Shown here in pieces: positions 8,620 to 17,920 of a stretch of DNA of 64,000 nucleotides. A program made the position numbers and the translations under genes. The notes under the pieces were generated by a model, which worked only from the letters and a program-made list of their open reading frames with translations, searched no databases and had not been told where the DNA came from. The DNA lies in contig DEXV01000003.1 in the NCBI GenBank assembly GCA_002364325.1, positions 845,229-909,228 on the forward strand, given 5' to 3'. Position 1 is the first letter of the stretch; each line of letters starts with the position of its first letter. The stretch is from Gillisia sp. UBA3175 (lineage in GTDB: Bacteria; Bacteroidota; Bacteroidia; Flavobacteriales; Flavobacteriaceae).

Positions 8620-9387
8620 TTAAAAACTTCGATATTTAGCAGAAAGAAACATATAAATTGCATAACAGATAAAACCGAGAGCTACCATTCCTAATTGAAA
8701 TGATCCCCAGAATGAAGTTTCAATAAAATTAAAAACATCTGCAGTGTTTTTAATTTCATTTAAATTTGCGGTAATCGCACCTTTTAATGCAAAAAAGCCG
8801 ATCATCAAGAATATAACTGCTCTTGCAGACATTCCTATATATGCTGAGTTCTTAATGATCATCCTTCTCTTTTCATCTGTCATAGATTCCAGATTGAATT
8901 TTCTAATGAAATTGGTTTTGAATAACCTAGTGATTTGATAAACTCCTCTACCAGCAAATACCAAACCTACTCCAGCCAATATATATAATCCCACTGCTGT
9001 AGTTAATATGCTCGAGTGTTTAATTCCAGAAGTCCCTACAGATCCACCTGCTCTTAACACACATAGACCAGCTAAAGCTATATAGGTGGCTCCACTTACG
9101 AATAAGGCAAAACGTTGACCTTTATTTTTGGTTTTACCATGTCTTTTCTGTGGATCTACAAAGGCTTGAGCAAATCTCCATATAGCATAACAGAGAAGAC
9201 CAAGAGCTAATAAAATTAGTAAAGTACTGCCTAAATGTTGTTTTTCGATAAATTCTAATACCTCTTCTTTCCCAGCTTTTTTTCCACCAAGATTTATTGC
9301 TGCCATAAATGTTAATACACCTGTTACTGCATAGATTATTCCTTTAGCAATGTAACCGGTTCTAGCGATGTTTTTTAAAGCACTCAT
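8620..9387 (-). CDS. DUF1206 domain membrane protein (copy 2)
   Basis: A 255-residue paralogue of the downstream gene, with the same three-repeat, six-helix layout: ARTGYIAKGIIYAVTGVLTF at the N-terminus and SAYIGMSARAVIFLMIGFFA near residue 185. Both copies share an N-terminal KNIARTG motif and a C-terminal YR-F end. Inner-membrane location is expected; no activity is known for the family. It is the upstream member of the tandem pair, and the 159-bp gap suggests separate or loosely coupled expression. Confidence 0.88.
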   Translation of the reverse strand: MSALKNIARTGYIAKGIIYAVTGVLTFMAAINLGGKKAGKEEVLEFIEKQHLGSTLLILLALGLLCYAIWRFAQAFVDPQKRHGKTKNKGQRFALFVSGATYIALAGLCVLRAGGSVGTSGIKHSSILTTAVGLYILAGVGLVFAGRGVYQITRLFKTNFIRKFNLESMTDEKRRMIIKNSAYIGMSARAVIFLMIGFFALKGAITANLNEIKNTADVFNFIETSFWGSFQLGMVALGFICYAIYMFLSAKYRSF

Positions 9388-9476
9388 TAAATACGAAAAG
9401 AATTAAACATGATACTTTTAAGAAAAGCAATTTCAAATTAATCTAAAAAGAAATTTAGTTTAGAAAAGAATAATTT

Positions 9477-10094
9477 TTATACCATTTCAAAGATTACCAA
9501 AGCATAGACATAGAATCTTATAAATCTTAGCAATCCATACATTAGATAGCTCATAAAAGGGAATCTAATAATTCCAGCAGCAATACTTGTCATTGCAAAT
9601 GGAATTGGAAGGAGGGCGCCCACAATAATTAAGAAACCACCCCATTTACGTGTGTTCTTAATATGTTTTGCCATGTTGGTCTCAATTTGTTTGTGCACTG
9701 CAGGGATATTGGTTATTCCAACACCAATAAAATAAGACACAATTCCTCCCATATAGGAAGCTGCAGCTAATAGAGACAAATAGAAAATTGGAAATTGTGA
9801 CTTCCCTGCCCAGGCAATGAATAACTCTGGAGGGATAATTCCAAGTAAGGATTCAGATGCAAAGAAAACACTCAAAATACCTATAGGGGAATAGGTTTCG
9901 GTAACAGTAACCAATAGTTTATCCAGATCTAGGACAAAATAATCTAAAGCAAAAATTGCTGCAATAAAAACCAGAATTGGAATAATTGCTTTTTTTACAC
10001 TTTTGCCTACAAACCTATAAAACCCTGTATAACCATAATACTGGTGAAGCAAACGCACACGCGATTTCTTTTTAGATTTCGCTTCTTTTTCCAT
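9477..10094 (-). CDS. VTT/DedA-family membrane protein (YqaA-like)
   Basis: A 205-residue protein with a basic N-terminus, one long helix at about 35-55, a re-entrant-like segment with FFASESLLGIIPPELFIAWAG (the VTT/SNARE-associated Golgi signature, here with E and P at the expected places), and two further helices. Bacterial relatives (DedA, YqaA) support lipid scrambling and envelope homeostasis, including undecaprenyl-phosphate recycling. The gene lies downstream of a conserved hypothetical gene, with a 14-bp hairpin between them. Confidence 0.8.
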   Translation of the reverse strand: MEKEAKSKKKSRVRLLHQYYGYTGFYRFVGKSVKKAIIPILVFIAAIFALDYFVLDLDKLLVTVTETYSPIGILSVFFASESLLGIIPPELFIAWAGKSQFPIFYLSLLAAASYMGGIVSYFIGVGITNIPAVHKQIETNMAKHIKNTRKWGGFLIIVGALLPIPFAMTSIAAGIIRFPFMSYLMYGLLRFIRFYVYALVIFEMV

Positions 10095-10122
10095 TCATGG
10101 GATATTTAGTTTTATTTAGAAG

Positions 10123-10162
10123 TTGGTATTATTGTTAACGATTAAGACAACAATAATACCAA
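10123..10162 (-). terminator. Long perfect hairpin between two minus-strand genes
   Basis: A 14-bp perfect inverted repeat (10123-10136 with 10149-10162, core GGTATTATTGTT) around a 12-nt loop. It lies just after the 124-residue hypothetical gene and before the VTT gene. No long T-run follows on either strand, so it may be a weak terminator or an mRNA-stabilising stem. Confidence 0.55.
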
Positions 10163-10173
10163 TCTGTTCAGTT

Positions 10174-10548
10174 TTATTCAGCGTATTCTGCAAGAGCTCT
10201 ACTATATTCTCGAAGATCTATTACATTATTCTTAATAGAAGTATCGTGCATTAAAGAAAGCAAGTAATCTAGACTTTCTTGTGGAGAAGATTCAGACTCG
10301 GTATCGGTAATATCTTCTTGCTCATCATCCAATGGTTCGTCATCTGGAATAGGAATTTCAAAAGAATCATTTTCTTCAATGTGTTCAAAAGTTAAACGTA
10401 TAACTTTAGCTAATAGAGGATTTTCTTCTTCTATAGCATATGGTCTTAATTGTTTTAGATCCTCTACTATGGTATTTGTAATTAATCCGTTACGCAATAG
10501 ATCGCGTTGAATTTTATCAATTAGTTTTTGAGCTTTTGGATTTTTCAA
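10174..10548 (-). CDS. Conserved hypothetical protein, acidic
   Basis: A 124-residue cytoplasmic protein that I do not recognise as a characterised family. The N-terminal half is helical and basic to neutral (LIDKIQRDLLRNGLI); the middle, about residues 58-90, is strongly acidic and Pro/Asp-rich (PIPDDEPLDDEQED), likely disordered; the C-terminus is again helical (LDYLLSLMHDTS). Codon use is like its neighbours and the start is an A-rich context ATG, so it is probably a real gene. Confidence 0.7.
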   Translation of the reverse strand: MKNPKAQKLIDKIQRDLLRNGLITNTIVEDLKQLRPYAIEEENPLLAKVIRLTFEHIEENDSFEIPIPDDEPLDDEQEDITDTESESSPQESLDYLLSLMHDTSIKNNVIDLREYSRALAEYAE

Positions 10549-10817
10549 CTTTTATAATTTTAATGTTATTTTCTAATATTGCAGCCTTATATAAGCGCAA
10601 ATTCGTGGCCTATTAGGGTATCGGCAAAGTTACTGCTTTAAAGGATTTTTGAAACCATTTTGGCTATTATTTATAAAAGATTCTACTCCAATAATTTAAG
10701 TGCTCATTCCTAATAGATTTTCCATCTATCAAGAAAGAATTAACAATTAATTAGTTCTAAATATTTAAATGTCCATGGCTTGTTTAGTAGCTTTAAACTC
10801 AATAAAAAAATAAAGAA

Positions 10818-11537
10818 ATGAAAGATTTTAAAGATAAGGTTGCTTTAATAACAGGTGGAAGTAAAGGAATAGGTTATGGTGTTGCAGAGGCTCTTATTAA
10901 ATTAGGAATGAACGTTGCAATTACTAGTAGGTCTTTAGATTCTTCAGAAAAGGCAAGCAAAGAGTTAAAAAAACTAGGTGGAGGGGAGGTTCTAGCTCTT
11001 GAAGCCGATGTACGTGATTTTAATAGCCAAGAGAAGGCGGTAAAAAAAGTTATTGATACTTGGGGAAATCTAGATGTTTTGGTTGCCAATGCTGGAGTAG
11101 GGCATTTTGCTCCAATAGATAAACTTTCTATTGAGGAATGGCAACAAACAATAGACACCAATTTAACTGGAGTATTCTATAGCGTTAAATCTAGTCTAGA
11201 ATATTTAAAAAAATCTGAAGGTTATGTAATAAGCATTTCCAGTTTAGCTGGGACTAATTTTTTTACTGGCGGAACAGCTTATAACGCGAGTAAATTTGGT
11301 GTTACCGGCTTTACGCAGGCGGCAATGCTAGATCTAAGAGAATATGGAATTAAAGTTAGTACCATAATGCCCGGATCTGTAGCTACTCATTTTAATGATC
11401 ATGAACCAAGCGAAAAAGATTCTTGGAAGATCCAAAAGGAAGATATTGGAGAACTGGTTGTAGATCTTTTAAAAATGAATTCAAGAACATTACCAAGTAA
11501 GATAGAGGTAAGACCTTCTATGCCTCCTAAATCCTAA
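10818..11537 (+). CDS. Short-chain dehydrogenase/reductase (SDR)
   Basis: A 239-residue classical SDR. TGGSKGIG at 12-19 binds the dinucleotide, NAG at 91-93 supports the fold, and the catalytic Ser141/142, Tyr155 and Lys159 (YNASK) are in place. SR at 37-38 after the second strand favours NADP(H). The substrate is unknown; the family reduces ketones or oxidises alcohols. Single gene closed by a strong terminator; a second, different SDR follows 350 bp later in the same direction. Confidence 0.9.
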   Translation: MKDFKDKVALITGGSKGIGYGVAEALIKLGMNVAITSRSLDSSEKASKELKKLGGGEVLALEADVRDFNSQEKAVKKVIDTWGNLDVLVANAGVGHFAPIDKLSIEEWQQTIDTNLTGVFYSVKSSLEYLKKSEGYVISISSLAGTNFFTGGTAYNASKFGVTGFTQAAMLDLREYGIKVSTIMPGSVATHFNDHEPSEKDSWKIQKEDIGELVVDLLKMNSRTLPSKIEVRPSMPPKS

Positions 11538-11544
11538 AATTTAT

Positions 11545-11591
11545 AACTGATCTGAATTTAGTGTAAAGCTGAATTCAGATCAGTTTTTATT
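11545..11591 (+). terminator. Intrinsic terminator after the first SDR gene
   Basis: A 14-bp perfect stem (11545-11558 with 11572-11585, core ACTGATCTGAATT) with a 13-nt loop, followed by a T-run. The remaining 11592-11885 stretch is AT-rich leader DNA in which I see no further gene. Confidence 0.92.
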
Positions 11592-11885
11592 TTTAATTTA
11601 TCGTAATATTACGATATAGAATAGATTGGCCTTATTAGGTTTTAAAAAGTCAACAATTCACGGAATAATCTTACCAACTTGTTAAAAATCTTTGGACATC
11701 CCATCCTAAAAAGAATTTAATCATTCTACTTTTATAGATCCACAAAAAAATATGATGCTATTTCCTATGTTAGAAAAATTAACTGTTTATTTAATTGAAG
11801 TTAAACTAAAGCTAAACAGTCTTTTAAATTAGAAAACAATGTAGACGAAGTTGTATTTTAGAAAAAATCGAAAAAAATAATAGAT

Positions 11886-12638
11886 ATGAATATTACAGGA
11901 AAAACAGTAATTATAACAGGTGCATCCAGTGGAATTGGAGAAGCAACTGCATTAAAACTATCCAAAGAAGGAGCAAATGTGGTATTAACAGCTAGAAGAG
12001 AGGATAAACTGAAAGAATTAAAAAAGAAAATAGAGAATAACAAAGCGGGTGGAAAAGCAATTGTGGTTACAGGTGATGTAACTAATAAAGAAGATTACAA
12101 AAATATCGTAGATGCTTCATTGAAGGAATTTAAAAGTATTGATGTTATAATTAACAACGCAGGCTTAATGCCATTATCCTATATAAAAAATCTGCACACA
12201 GAAGAATGGGATAAGATGATAGATGTAAATATAAAAGGAGTCCTAAATGGAGTAGCTGCCGTTTTACCTACTATGATGGATCAAAAAAGCGGACATATTA
12301 TTAATATTTCTTCTAGTGCAGGAAGAAAATACTATCCAGGAGGAGCCGTTTATTGTGCTACAAAATCTGCTGTTAAAATGTTTTCTGAAGGATTAAGACA
12401 AGAATTAGCACCTACGTATGGAATTAACGTTACGTCTATAGAACCAGGTTTTGTTTCTACAGAACTCACAGAAACTATTACTGACGAGGAAATAAAAAAA
12501 GACCTAATGCCAATGGTAAAGGATCTAACAACTTTAGAGGCTGAGGATATTGCAGATGCAATTTATTACGCATTAGTTCAACCCAAAAGAGCCAATATTA
12601 ATGATGTGTATATCATGCCTACAGCTCAGAAAGAATAA
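11886..12638 (+). CDS. SDR family NADP-dependent oxidoreductase (YdfG-like)
   Basis: A 250-residue classical SDR. TGASSGIG at 11-18, TARRED at 35-40 (basic residues that prefer NADPH), NNAG at 90-93, and the catalytic Ser142/143 with Y156-x3-K160. The C-terminal part with EPGFVSTELTETITD resembles the YdfG/3-hydroxy-acid dehydrogenase group, but the substrate is not certain. A long AT-rich leader precedes it and a terminator hairpin follows. Confidence 0.9.
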   Translation: MNITGKTVIITGASSGIGEATALKLSKEGANVVLTARREDKLKELKKKIENNKAGGKAIVVTGDVTNKEDYKNIVDASLKEFKSIDVIINNAGLMPLSYIKNLHTEEWDKMIDVNIKGVLNGVAAVLPTMMDQKSGHIINISSSAGRKYYPGGAVYCATKSAVKMFSEGLRQELAPTYGINVTSIEPGFVSTELTETITDEEIKKDLMPMVKDLTTLEAEDIADAIYYALVQPKRANINDVYIMPTAQKE

Positions 12639-12681
12639 ACAGCAAAGAAAGAATAAATTACAAAAATTAAATTATAATTTG

Positions 12682-12716
12682 ATGCTACAGGAACCTAGTT
12701 TTTGTAGCATTTTTTT
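12682..12716 (+). terminator. Intrinsic terminator after the second SDR gene
   Basis: Stem ATGCTACA/TGTAGCAT (12682-12689 with 12703-12710), 13-nt loop, followed by six T residues. Confidence 0.9.
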
Positions 12717-12816
12717 CTAAAAGCAATCCTAAATTAGATAATTAATTAACTCATTTAAATATGATAATTGTCTAATAATTAGTAATTTAAATAGATCATA
12801 TTCTTAAAAAACTGTA

Positions 12817-13221
12817 ATGAAAACAAATCTACTTTTCGTGGTTTCTTTATTTTTATTAGCCAGTTTTTGCGAGCGGGAAGTACATCCAAATAAGAATTTT
12901 GAATTTGAAAATGAGACTTTCATTTACCTTCATTTTAAAACGGAACAGCAATGTTTAGATGCCCAGCCCAGCGATTTTTTTATTAACTGTCATTCAGAAT
13001 TAACTTTTTTGGAAAATAATCAGGTAGAAATTATTCTTACAGATATTATTTGGAGAGGAGAATATCAAATAATTAGAAATACTATAATTATAAATTTTCA
13101 TAACAACCCTGAGATTCCAGAGGGAACCCTTGTCTTTCAGATATTGAATAATTCTAAGCTAAAAAAGTTGGATGATAAAACGATTTGGAAAAAGAAAAAC
13201 GGAGAATCTATTTGGGATTAG
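12817..13221 (+). CDS. Small secreted hypothetical protein
   Basis: A 134-residue protein with an N-terminal signal segment (hydrophobic run LLFVVSLFLLA, residues 5-15) followed by SFCER. The Cys is close to a lipobox but Phe at -1 is atypical, so either a lipoprotein with a poor lipobox or an ordinary secreted protein. The mature part is predicted beta-rich, with two Cys near residues 48 and 60. No family recognised. It is convergent with the reductase gene, with a hairpin between. Confidence 0.6.
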   Translation: MKTNLLFVVSLFLLASFCEREVHPNKNFEFENETFIYLHFKTEQQCLDAQPSDFFINCHSELTFLENNQVEIILTDIIWRGEYQIIRNTIIINFHNNPEIPEGTLVFQILNNSKLKKLDDKTIWKKKNGESIWD

Positions 13222-13239
13222 CTTATTTATAAATAACAC

Positions 13240-13270
13240 ATGGGAATATTAAGAAAATTAATATTCCCAT
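13240..13270. terminator. Perfect 13-bp hairpin between convergent genes
   Basis: Inverted repeat 13240-13252 with 13258-13270 (core ATGGGAATATTAA) around a GAAAA loop. It sits between two converging genes and can serve either, although T-runs are short. Confidence 0.75.
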
Positions 13271-13276
13271 AGTATT

Positions 13277-14272
13277 TTAAGCTTTTACAATCATTTTTCC
13301 TTTATTCTTTCCTTTAAAAAGATCTAAAAATGCCTGTGGTGTGTTATCAAATCCGGCTACAACCGTTTCTTCATATTGAAGTTTTCCCTCATGTAACCAA
13401 GCGCCTAACTGTTTCATTGCCGGTCCAAAATCCTTTACATAATCACGTACTGTGAATCCTTGCATTAGGACACTTTTTTTAATTAAAGTTCCTTCGTGTC
13501 TAGGACCAGTTGGTACATCTGTTGCATTATATAAAGAAATTGCACCACAATTAATCACCCTTCCAAATTTATTGATGCTTGCTAAAGCGGCATCCAAAAT
13601 TTCTCCACCAACATTATCAAAATAGACATCTACTCCATTTGGACAAGCTTTTTTAACATCATCTTCAATATCTGATGATGTTTTATAATTGATACCAGCA
13701 TCAAAATTAAAATCTGCTTTAAGTTTATGTATCTTTTCATCGGATCCTGCAATTCCAACAACTCTACATCCTTTAATTTTTCCAATTTGTCCAACAATAC
13801 TTCCAACAGCTCCTGCAGCACCAGAAACTAAGAGCGTTTCTCCTACCTTCAGTTTTCCAATTTTATCTAATCCCAGGTAAGCTGTGATCCCTGTTAATCC
13901 AAGAACTCCCAAAAATGATGAAAGTGGAGCTATATTCTTGTCAACTTTATTTAAACCTGCTCCAGAAGAAACTTGATATTCTTTCCATTTTAGGATTCCG
14001 TTTACATAGTCTCCTTCTTTAAAATTTATATTTTTGGAGGTAATCACCTTACCTATAATTCCAGATTCTAATGGTTCATTTACTTTAAAAGGTTCTATGT
14101 AGGATTCCACGTTGCGCATTCTTCCCCGTAAATAAGGATCTACAGATAGATATTCTGTTTTTATTAATATTTCACCATCTTCTGCTTTTGGCTTTTCTTC
14201 TTCTTTTAATTCGAAGTCTGATAATGAAGGCATTCCAGCGGGTCTATTTCTCAGGTATATTACTTTATTCAT
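13277..14272 (-). CDS. MDR-superfamily NADP-dependent oxidoreductase (CurA/PTGR-like)
   Basis: A 331-residue zinc-independent medium-chain reductase. The N-terminal PAGMPSLSDFEL and DPYLRGRM segments and the nucleotide-binding SGAAGAVGSIVGQIGK (around residue 149) are typical of the leukotriene B4 12-hydroxydehydrogenase/prostaglandin reductase group, including bacterial CurA and YfmJ. It lacks the zinc ligands of alcohol dehydrogenases. It should reduce the C=C bond of alpha,beta-unsaturated ketones or aldehydes with NADPH, often in detoxification. Confidence 0.92.
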   Translation of the reverse strand: MNKVIYLRNRPAGMPSLSDFELKEEEKPKAEDGEILIKTEYLSVDPYLRGRMRNVESYIEPFKVNEPLESGIIGKVITSKNINFKEGDYVNGILKWKEYQVSSGAGLNKVDKNIAPLSSFLGVLGLTGITAYLGLDKIGKLKVGETLLVSGAAGAVGSIVGQIGKIKGCRVVGIAGSDEKIHKLKADFNFDAGINYKTSSDIEDDVKKACPNGVDVYFDNVGGEILDAALASINKFGRVINCGAISLYNATDVPTGPRHEGTLIKKSVLMQGFTVRDYVKDFGPAMKQLGAWLHEGKLQYEETVVAGFDNTPQAFLDLFKGKNKGKMIVKA

Positions 14273-14418
14273 AATGTTATATTTTTAAATTTCACACTAA
14301 TCATTTCGGTGGATCTTTAGAAGTATAAAGCTATTCAATTTTATTTCTATGGAACTTTTAAGCATTAATAAAATGACTATTTTCAGAAAAGATTAACGCT
14401 CTATACAGCTATTGCAAT

Positions 14419-14426
14419 TACCTTTG
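14419..14426 (+). promoter_or_regulatory. Bacteroidota -7 promoter box (TACCTTTG)
   Basis: Perfect TAnnTTTG match 22 bases before the TTG start of the FUSC gene, supporting that unusual start codon. Confidence 0.75.
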
Positions 14427-14448
14427 TTTTAAACAGCATTATTATAAT

Positions 14449-16707
14449 TTGATTAAGATCAGCGATAAATTAACCGATTTCTATCAGGAAACTATTTACT
14501 TTCTAAAAAGTACAGATTTTACGAAGGCTATTATTTTAGGAACGGGTATTACCTTACCAATAATTATAGGTGTTTATTTAGATTATCTTGAAATAGGGTT
14601 GGCTTTAGCAATAGGTGCTCTTTTAAGTTCGCCAAGTGATGTTTCAGGAAGTTTTAGAAATAAGAACATTGGTATATTAATGTCTGCCGTTTTTGCTGTT
14701 ATTGCCAGTTTATTAGGTGGATATTTCAAATTTTCTATATGGCTCACTATCCCCTTTCTAGGAGTTGTTATGTTTGCCATTTCCTATTTTTCTGTATATG
14801 GTTTTAGAGCGTCCTTAGTAAGTTTTTCTGGATTATTTGCATTGGTTTTAAGCTTTGCCAACATCTCTAATGTTTTGGAGATCTATGAACGCGCAATTCT
14901 AATAGGACTAGGAGGAGTGTGGTATTTAATGCTAACTGTTGTTTGGCATAAATTAAATCCTCGTGCATTAACAGAACAATTCTTATCTCAAGGTTTACTA
15001 CTCACCTCAGAATATCTATACATTCGAGGAAAATTACTAGATACAACAGCAGATAGAGATTCGTTTCAAAAGAAATTACTTGATATTCAGTCTGAACTCA
15101 ATATAAATCATGAAATGTTGAGAGACATTTTGATCTCTAGCAGAAAAGCTTCAGGAACTTCAAATTTTGAAAGAAGACGTTTACTTATTTTTATTCAACT
15201 TGTAGATGTACTAGAATTGGCAATGGCCAATCCTGTAAATTATAATAGGATGGCAGAATTGCTTCTGGCACATCCAGAAAAGATTTCGGTATTTCAGAAG
15301 CTAATTTTTGAGATGAGCACTCGATTAAAACAAATATCTAAATCCATCCTGAATTCTGAAGAATTAAAAGAAGCCTGTTCCTTAGAACAAATTTTAAAGG
15401 AAATAGAAGATGAATTATCGGCATTTAGATCAACTGAAGAACAGGATCTTAATGAGGGATATATCTTACTTAAAAACCTTTACGACTATCAGCAGAAACA
15501 GGTAGAAAAGATTATCAAGATCGAAAGGATATTAAGCAACTACAATCTTCGTGATCTAGGATTTGTAAAAAAAATAGAAGCACAGCGTTTTATCAATCAC
15601 CAAGAATATGACCCGAAGATCTTAATAGAAAATTTTAGTCTAAAGTCTCCAATTTTTAAACATTCACTACGTTTGGCCTTAGTTGTAATGGTAGGATATG
15701 CTATTGGTGCCTATTTCTCTTTACAAAACGCCTATTGGATCTTATTGACCATCATAGTAATAATGAGGCCTAATTATGGGTTAACCAAAGAACGTTCTAA
15801 GCAACGTATCCTAGGAACATTGTTTGGAGGGATCATAGCCACTGGAATTGTACTTCTTTTCCCCAATACCACATTGTATGCTATTTTAGCAATCCTATGT
15901 TTGGTATTGGCATTTTCTATGGTTCAAAGAAATTATAAAACATCGGCCACTTTTATCACTTTAAGTGTGGTATTTATTTATGCTTTATTAAAGCCAGATG
16001 TGCTAAATGTTATCCAATTTAGGGTGATAGATACAATAATAGGGGCAGGTTTGGCCGCGCTTGGAAATGCTATATTATGGCCATCTTGGGAGGTTTTTAA
16101 TATTAAATCTGTAATAACACAAAGCCTTAAGGCAAACAAAGATTATTTATTGGAAATTCAAAAAATCTATCAAGATAAAGGGGAATTGTCTATTTCTTAT
16201 AAACTTTCTAGAAAACAGGCATTTCTTACTTCGGGTAATCTTTCTGTAGCATTTCAAAGAATGACACAAGAGCCAAAATCTAAACAGGAACAGCTAGATA
16301 AATTTTATGAATTAATAGTTCTAAACCATACTTTTTTATCTTCCTTGGCATCAATGGGAACATATATTCAAAATCATTCTACCACAGAGGCGTCAACTTT
16401 TTTCAATGATTATATTAAAGGAATTGAAGATAATATGGATTATGCAATTGCAATTTTATCAAACACAGATATCTTAAAATCTACCACTTCTGAAAGCAAA
16501 TTAGCAGCTCATGATTATTTTGAAAACAGATTTAAAACTATGAGTAATACAAATACTGAAGATTTGAACTCTAAAAGTGATAAAGATATTCATAAAACTG
16601 CACGATTACAGGAAGTTCATTTAATAACCGAACAGTTAAAGTGGCTTCATGCACTAAGTGAAAAGCTTATTAAAGGAATTGGAATTCTTAGATTTCCTGA
16701 AAATTAA
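14449..16707 (+). CDS. FUSC-family inner membrane protein (YccS/YhfK-like)
   Basis: A 752-residue protein with two membrane blocks, each of about five to six helices (about 22-165 and 400-535), separated by a long helical cytoplasmic region and followed by a helical C-terminal domain. This is the YccS/FUSC layout, related to aromatic acid efflux proteins (AaeB, FusC). The second block holds the conserved WILLTIIVIMRPNYG and the Arg-rich loop SKQRILGTLFGG. The start is TTG: no ATG lies in frame between the promoter box and the domain. Substrate unknown. Confidence 0.88.
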   Translation: MIKISDKLTDFYQETIYFLKSTDFTKAIILGTGITLPIIIGVYLDYLEIGLALAIGALLSSPSDVSGSFRNKNIGILMSAVFAVIASLLGGYFKFSIWLTIPFLGVVMFAISYFSVYGFRASLVSFSGLFALVLSFANISNVLEIYERAILIGLGGVWYLMLTVVWHKLNPRALTEQFLSQGLLLTSEYLYIRGKLLDTTADRDSFQKKLLDIQSELNINHEMLRDILISSRKASGTSNFERRRLLIFIQLVDVLELAMANPVNYNRMAELLLAHPEKISVFQKLIFEMSTRLKQISKSILNSEELKEACSLEQILKEIEDELSAFRSTEEQDLNEGYILLKNLYDYQQKQVEKIIKIERILSNYNLRDLGFVKKIEAQRFINHQEYDPKILIENFSLKSPIFKHSLRLALVVMVGYAIGAYFSLQNAYWILLTIIVIMRPNYGLTKERSKQRILGTLFGGIIATGIVLLFPNTTLYAILAILCLVLAFSMVQRNYKTSATFITLSVVFIYALLKPDVLNVIQFRVIDTIIGAGLAALGNAILWPSWEVFNIKSVITQSLKANKDYLLEIQKIYQDKGELSISYKLSRKQAFLTSGNLSVAFQRMTQEPKSKQEQLDKFYELIVLNHTFLSSLASMGTYIQNHSTTEASTFFNDYIKGIEDNMDYAIAILSNTDILKSTTSESKLAAHDYFENRFKTMSNTNTEDLNSKSDKDIHKTARLQEVHLITEQLKWLHALSEKLIKGIGILRFPEN

Positions 16708-16733
16708 AAAAACTGAAAGCAGAATTTATACAA

Positions 16734-16758
16734 AAAGCCACCTTTAATAGGCGGCTTT
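16734..16758 (-). terminator. Hairpin terminator, mainly minus strand
   Basis: Stem AAAGCCACC/GGCGGCTTT (16734-16742 with 16750-16758, one mismatch). On the minus strand it is followed by a run of T and lies 26 bases after the stop of the 34-residue ORF, supporting that small gene; on the plus strand it may also close the FUSC gene. Confidence 0.7.
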
Positions 16759-16784
16759 CATAACTAATTAAAATTTTCAGCTAA

Positions 16785-16889
16785 TTACTTCTTGGGTTGC
16801 TGAGTTTTTTTCTGATCTTGTTTTTTTGGGTCAGATTTTTTTTGATCTTGTTTTGCTGGTCCTTTTGAAGGATTTTGAGATTGTGCCAT
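16785..16889 (-). CDS. 34-residue Lys/Gln-rich small protein
   Basis: An ATG ORF of 34 codons (start 16889, TAA at 16785-16787). The product is extremely polar, with two copies of KQDQKK (residues 13-18 and 24-29) linked by SDP, and it ends QQPKK. It has no hydrophobic segment and is probably disordered. A hairpin with a minus-strand T-run follows it. I do not recognise a family. The alternative is chance coding in AT-rich DNA, but the repeat structure and own terminator argue for a gene. Confidence 0.55.
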   Translation of the reverse strand: MAQSQNPSKGPAKQDQKKSDPKKQDQKKTQQPKK

Positions 16890-17049
16890 GATTATATGTT
16901 TAATTGATTAATACACTAATTTACAGAAATACAGACGACGCTGTTTTTCTCTTAATATATTTTTAACGTGTATGAAAAGTTAAATTTTAAAATCATTTTT
17001 TTAAGAGTTTCCCTTAACATAGATCTATAATTTTTCATTAATTAATCCA

Positions 17050-17057
17050 TAACTTTG
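17050..17057 (+). promoter_or_regulatory. Bacteroidota -7 promoter box (TAACTTTG) for cysE-cysM
   Basis: Perfect TAnnTTTG match 68 bases before the cysE start. No clear -33 TTTG at 19-21 bases upstream. Confidence 0.6.
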
Positions 17058-17125
17058 AATTTAGTGGATGAGTTAATAAAGCCATTTTAAAAAGTAGTAT
17101 TCTTACTATACAGCATCCTTAAAGT

Positions 17126-17920
17126 ATGAAGAGAGAGATTATTATTCAGAAAATTCAGGAACAAAAGCAATTTCCACATTTAAAGTATGCTATTCGCGAA
17201 AAATCGGAAGCATTTACTCATAAATTATTCTATACTTTATTTGATGAAGCAACACCTGTAGAAAATAATATAAATCAGCTGGAACTGGATTTTCAAGAAT
17301 TAGTAGATCTTGTTTGTTGGGAACCTGGAAAACCTTGCAGAGAAATATGGCAGTCCTATTTGGAGAAATTACCAGAGATCTTGGAAAATTTAAATAAGGA
17401 TGCAAATGCAATTATGAGAAATGACCCTGCAGCAAATTCCATTGAGGAGGTTTTCTTAGCATATCCTGGATTCTTTGCAATAGCAATTTACCGACTGAGT
17501 CATGAATTTTATAAATTTGGTCTTCCATTGGTGCCTAGATTAATGTCAGAATGCGCTCATCGATTATCAGGAACAGATATAAATCCTGGAGCCCAGATTG
17601 GAGTTCCTTTTTTTATAGATCATGCAACAGGCGTAGTTATTGGCGAGACTACCATAATTATGAATAATGTAAAGATTTATCAAGGAGTTACTTTAGGTGC
17701 GCTCTCTGTTCACCGAAATCTTAGAAATAAAAAAAGACACCCTACCATAGAAGAGAATGTTACTATTTATGCAAATGCAACCATTTTGGGAGGTAATACC
17801 ATTATTGGGGCAAATAGCATAATTGGCGGAAACGTTTGGCTTACGGCCTCGGTACCGCAAAATTCAATGGTGTCTCATAAAGCACAAATACACATTAAAA
17901 ATTCAGTAAAAAATGAGTAA
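17126..17920 (+). CDS. cysE: Serine O-acetyltransferase
   Basis: A 264-residue serine acetyltransferase: helical N-terminal domain (1-150) followed by a left-handed beta-helix of hexapeptide repeats (about 155-255). Signature segments are [23 protein letters not shown] (catalytic Asp-His pair) and [10 protein letters not shown]. It makes O-acetyl-L-serine from serine and acetyl-CoA, the first step of cysteine synthesis. Its stop overlaps the cysM start by eight bases, so the two are translated from one mRNA. Confidence 0.95.
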   Translation: MKREIIIQKIQEQKQFPHLKYAIREKSEAFTHKLFYTLFDEATPVENNINQLELDFQELVDLVCWEPGKPCREIWQSYLEKLPEILENLNKDANAIMRNDPAANSIEEVFLAYPGFFAIAIYRLSHEFYKFGLPLVPRLMSECAHRLSGTDINPGAQIGVPFFIDHATGVVIGETTIIMNNVKIYQGVTLGALSVHRNLRNKKRHPTIEENVTIYANATILGGNTIIGANSIIGGNVWLTASVPQNSMVSHKAQIHIKNSVKNE

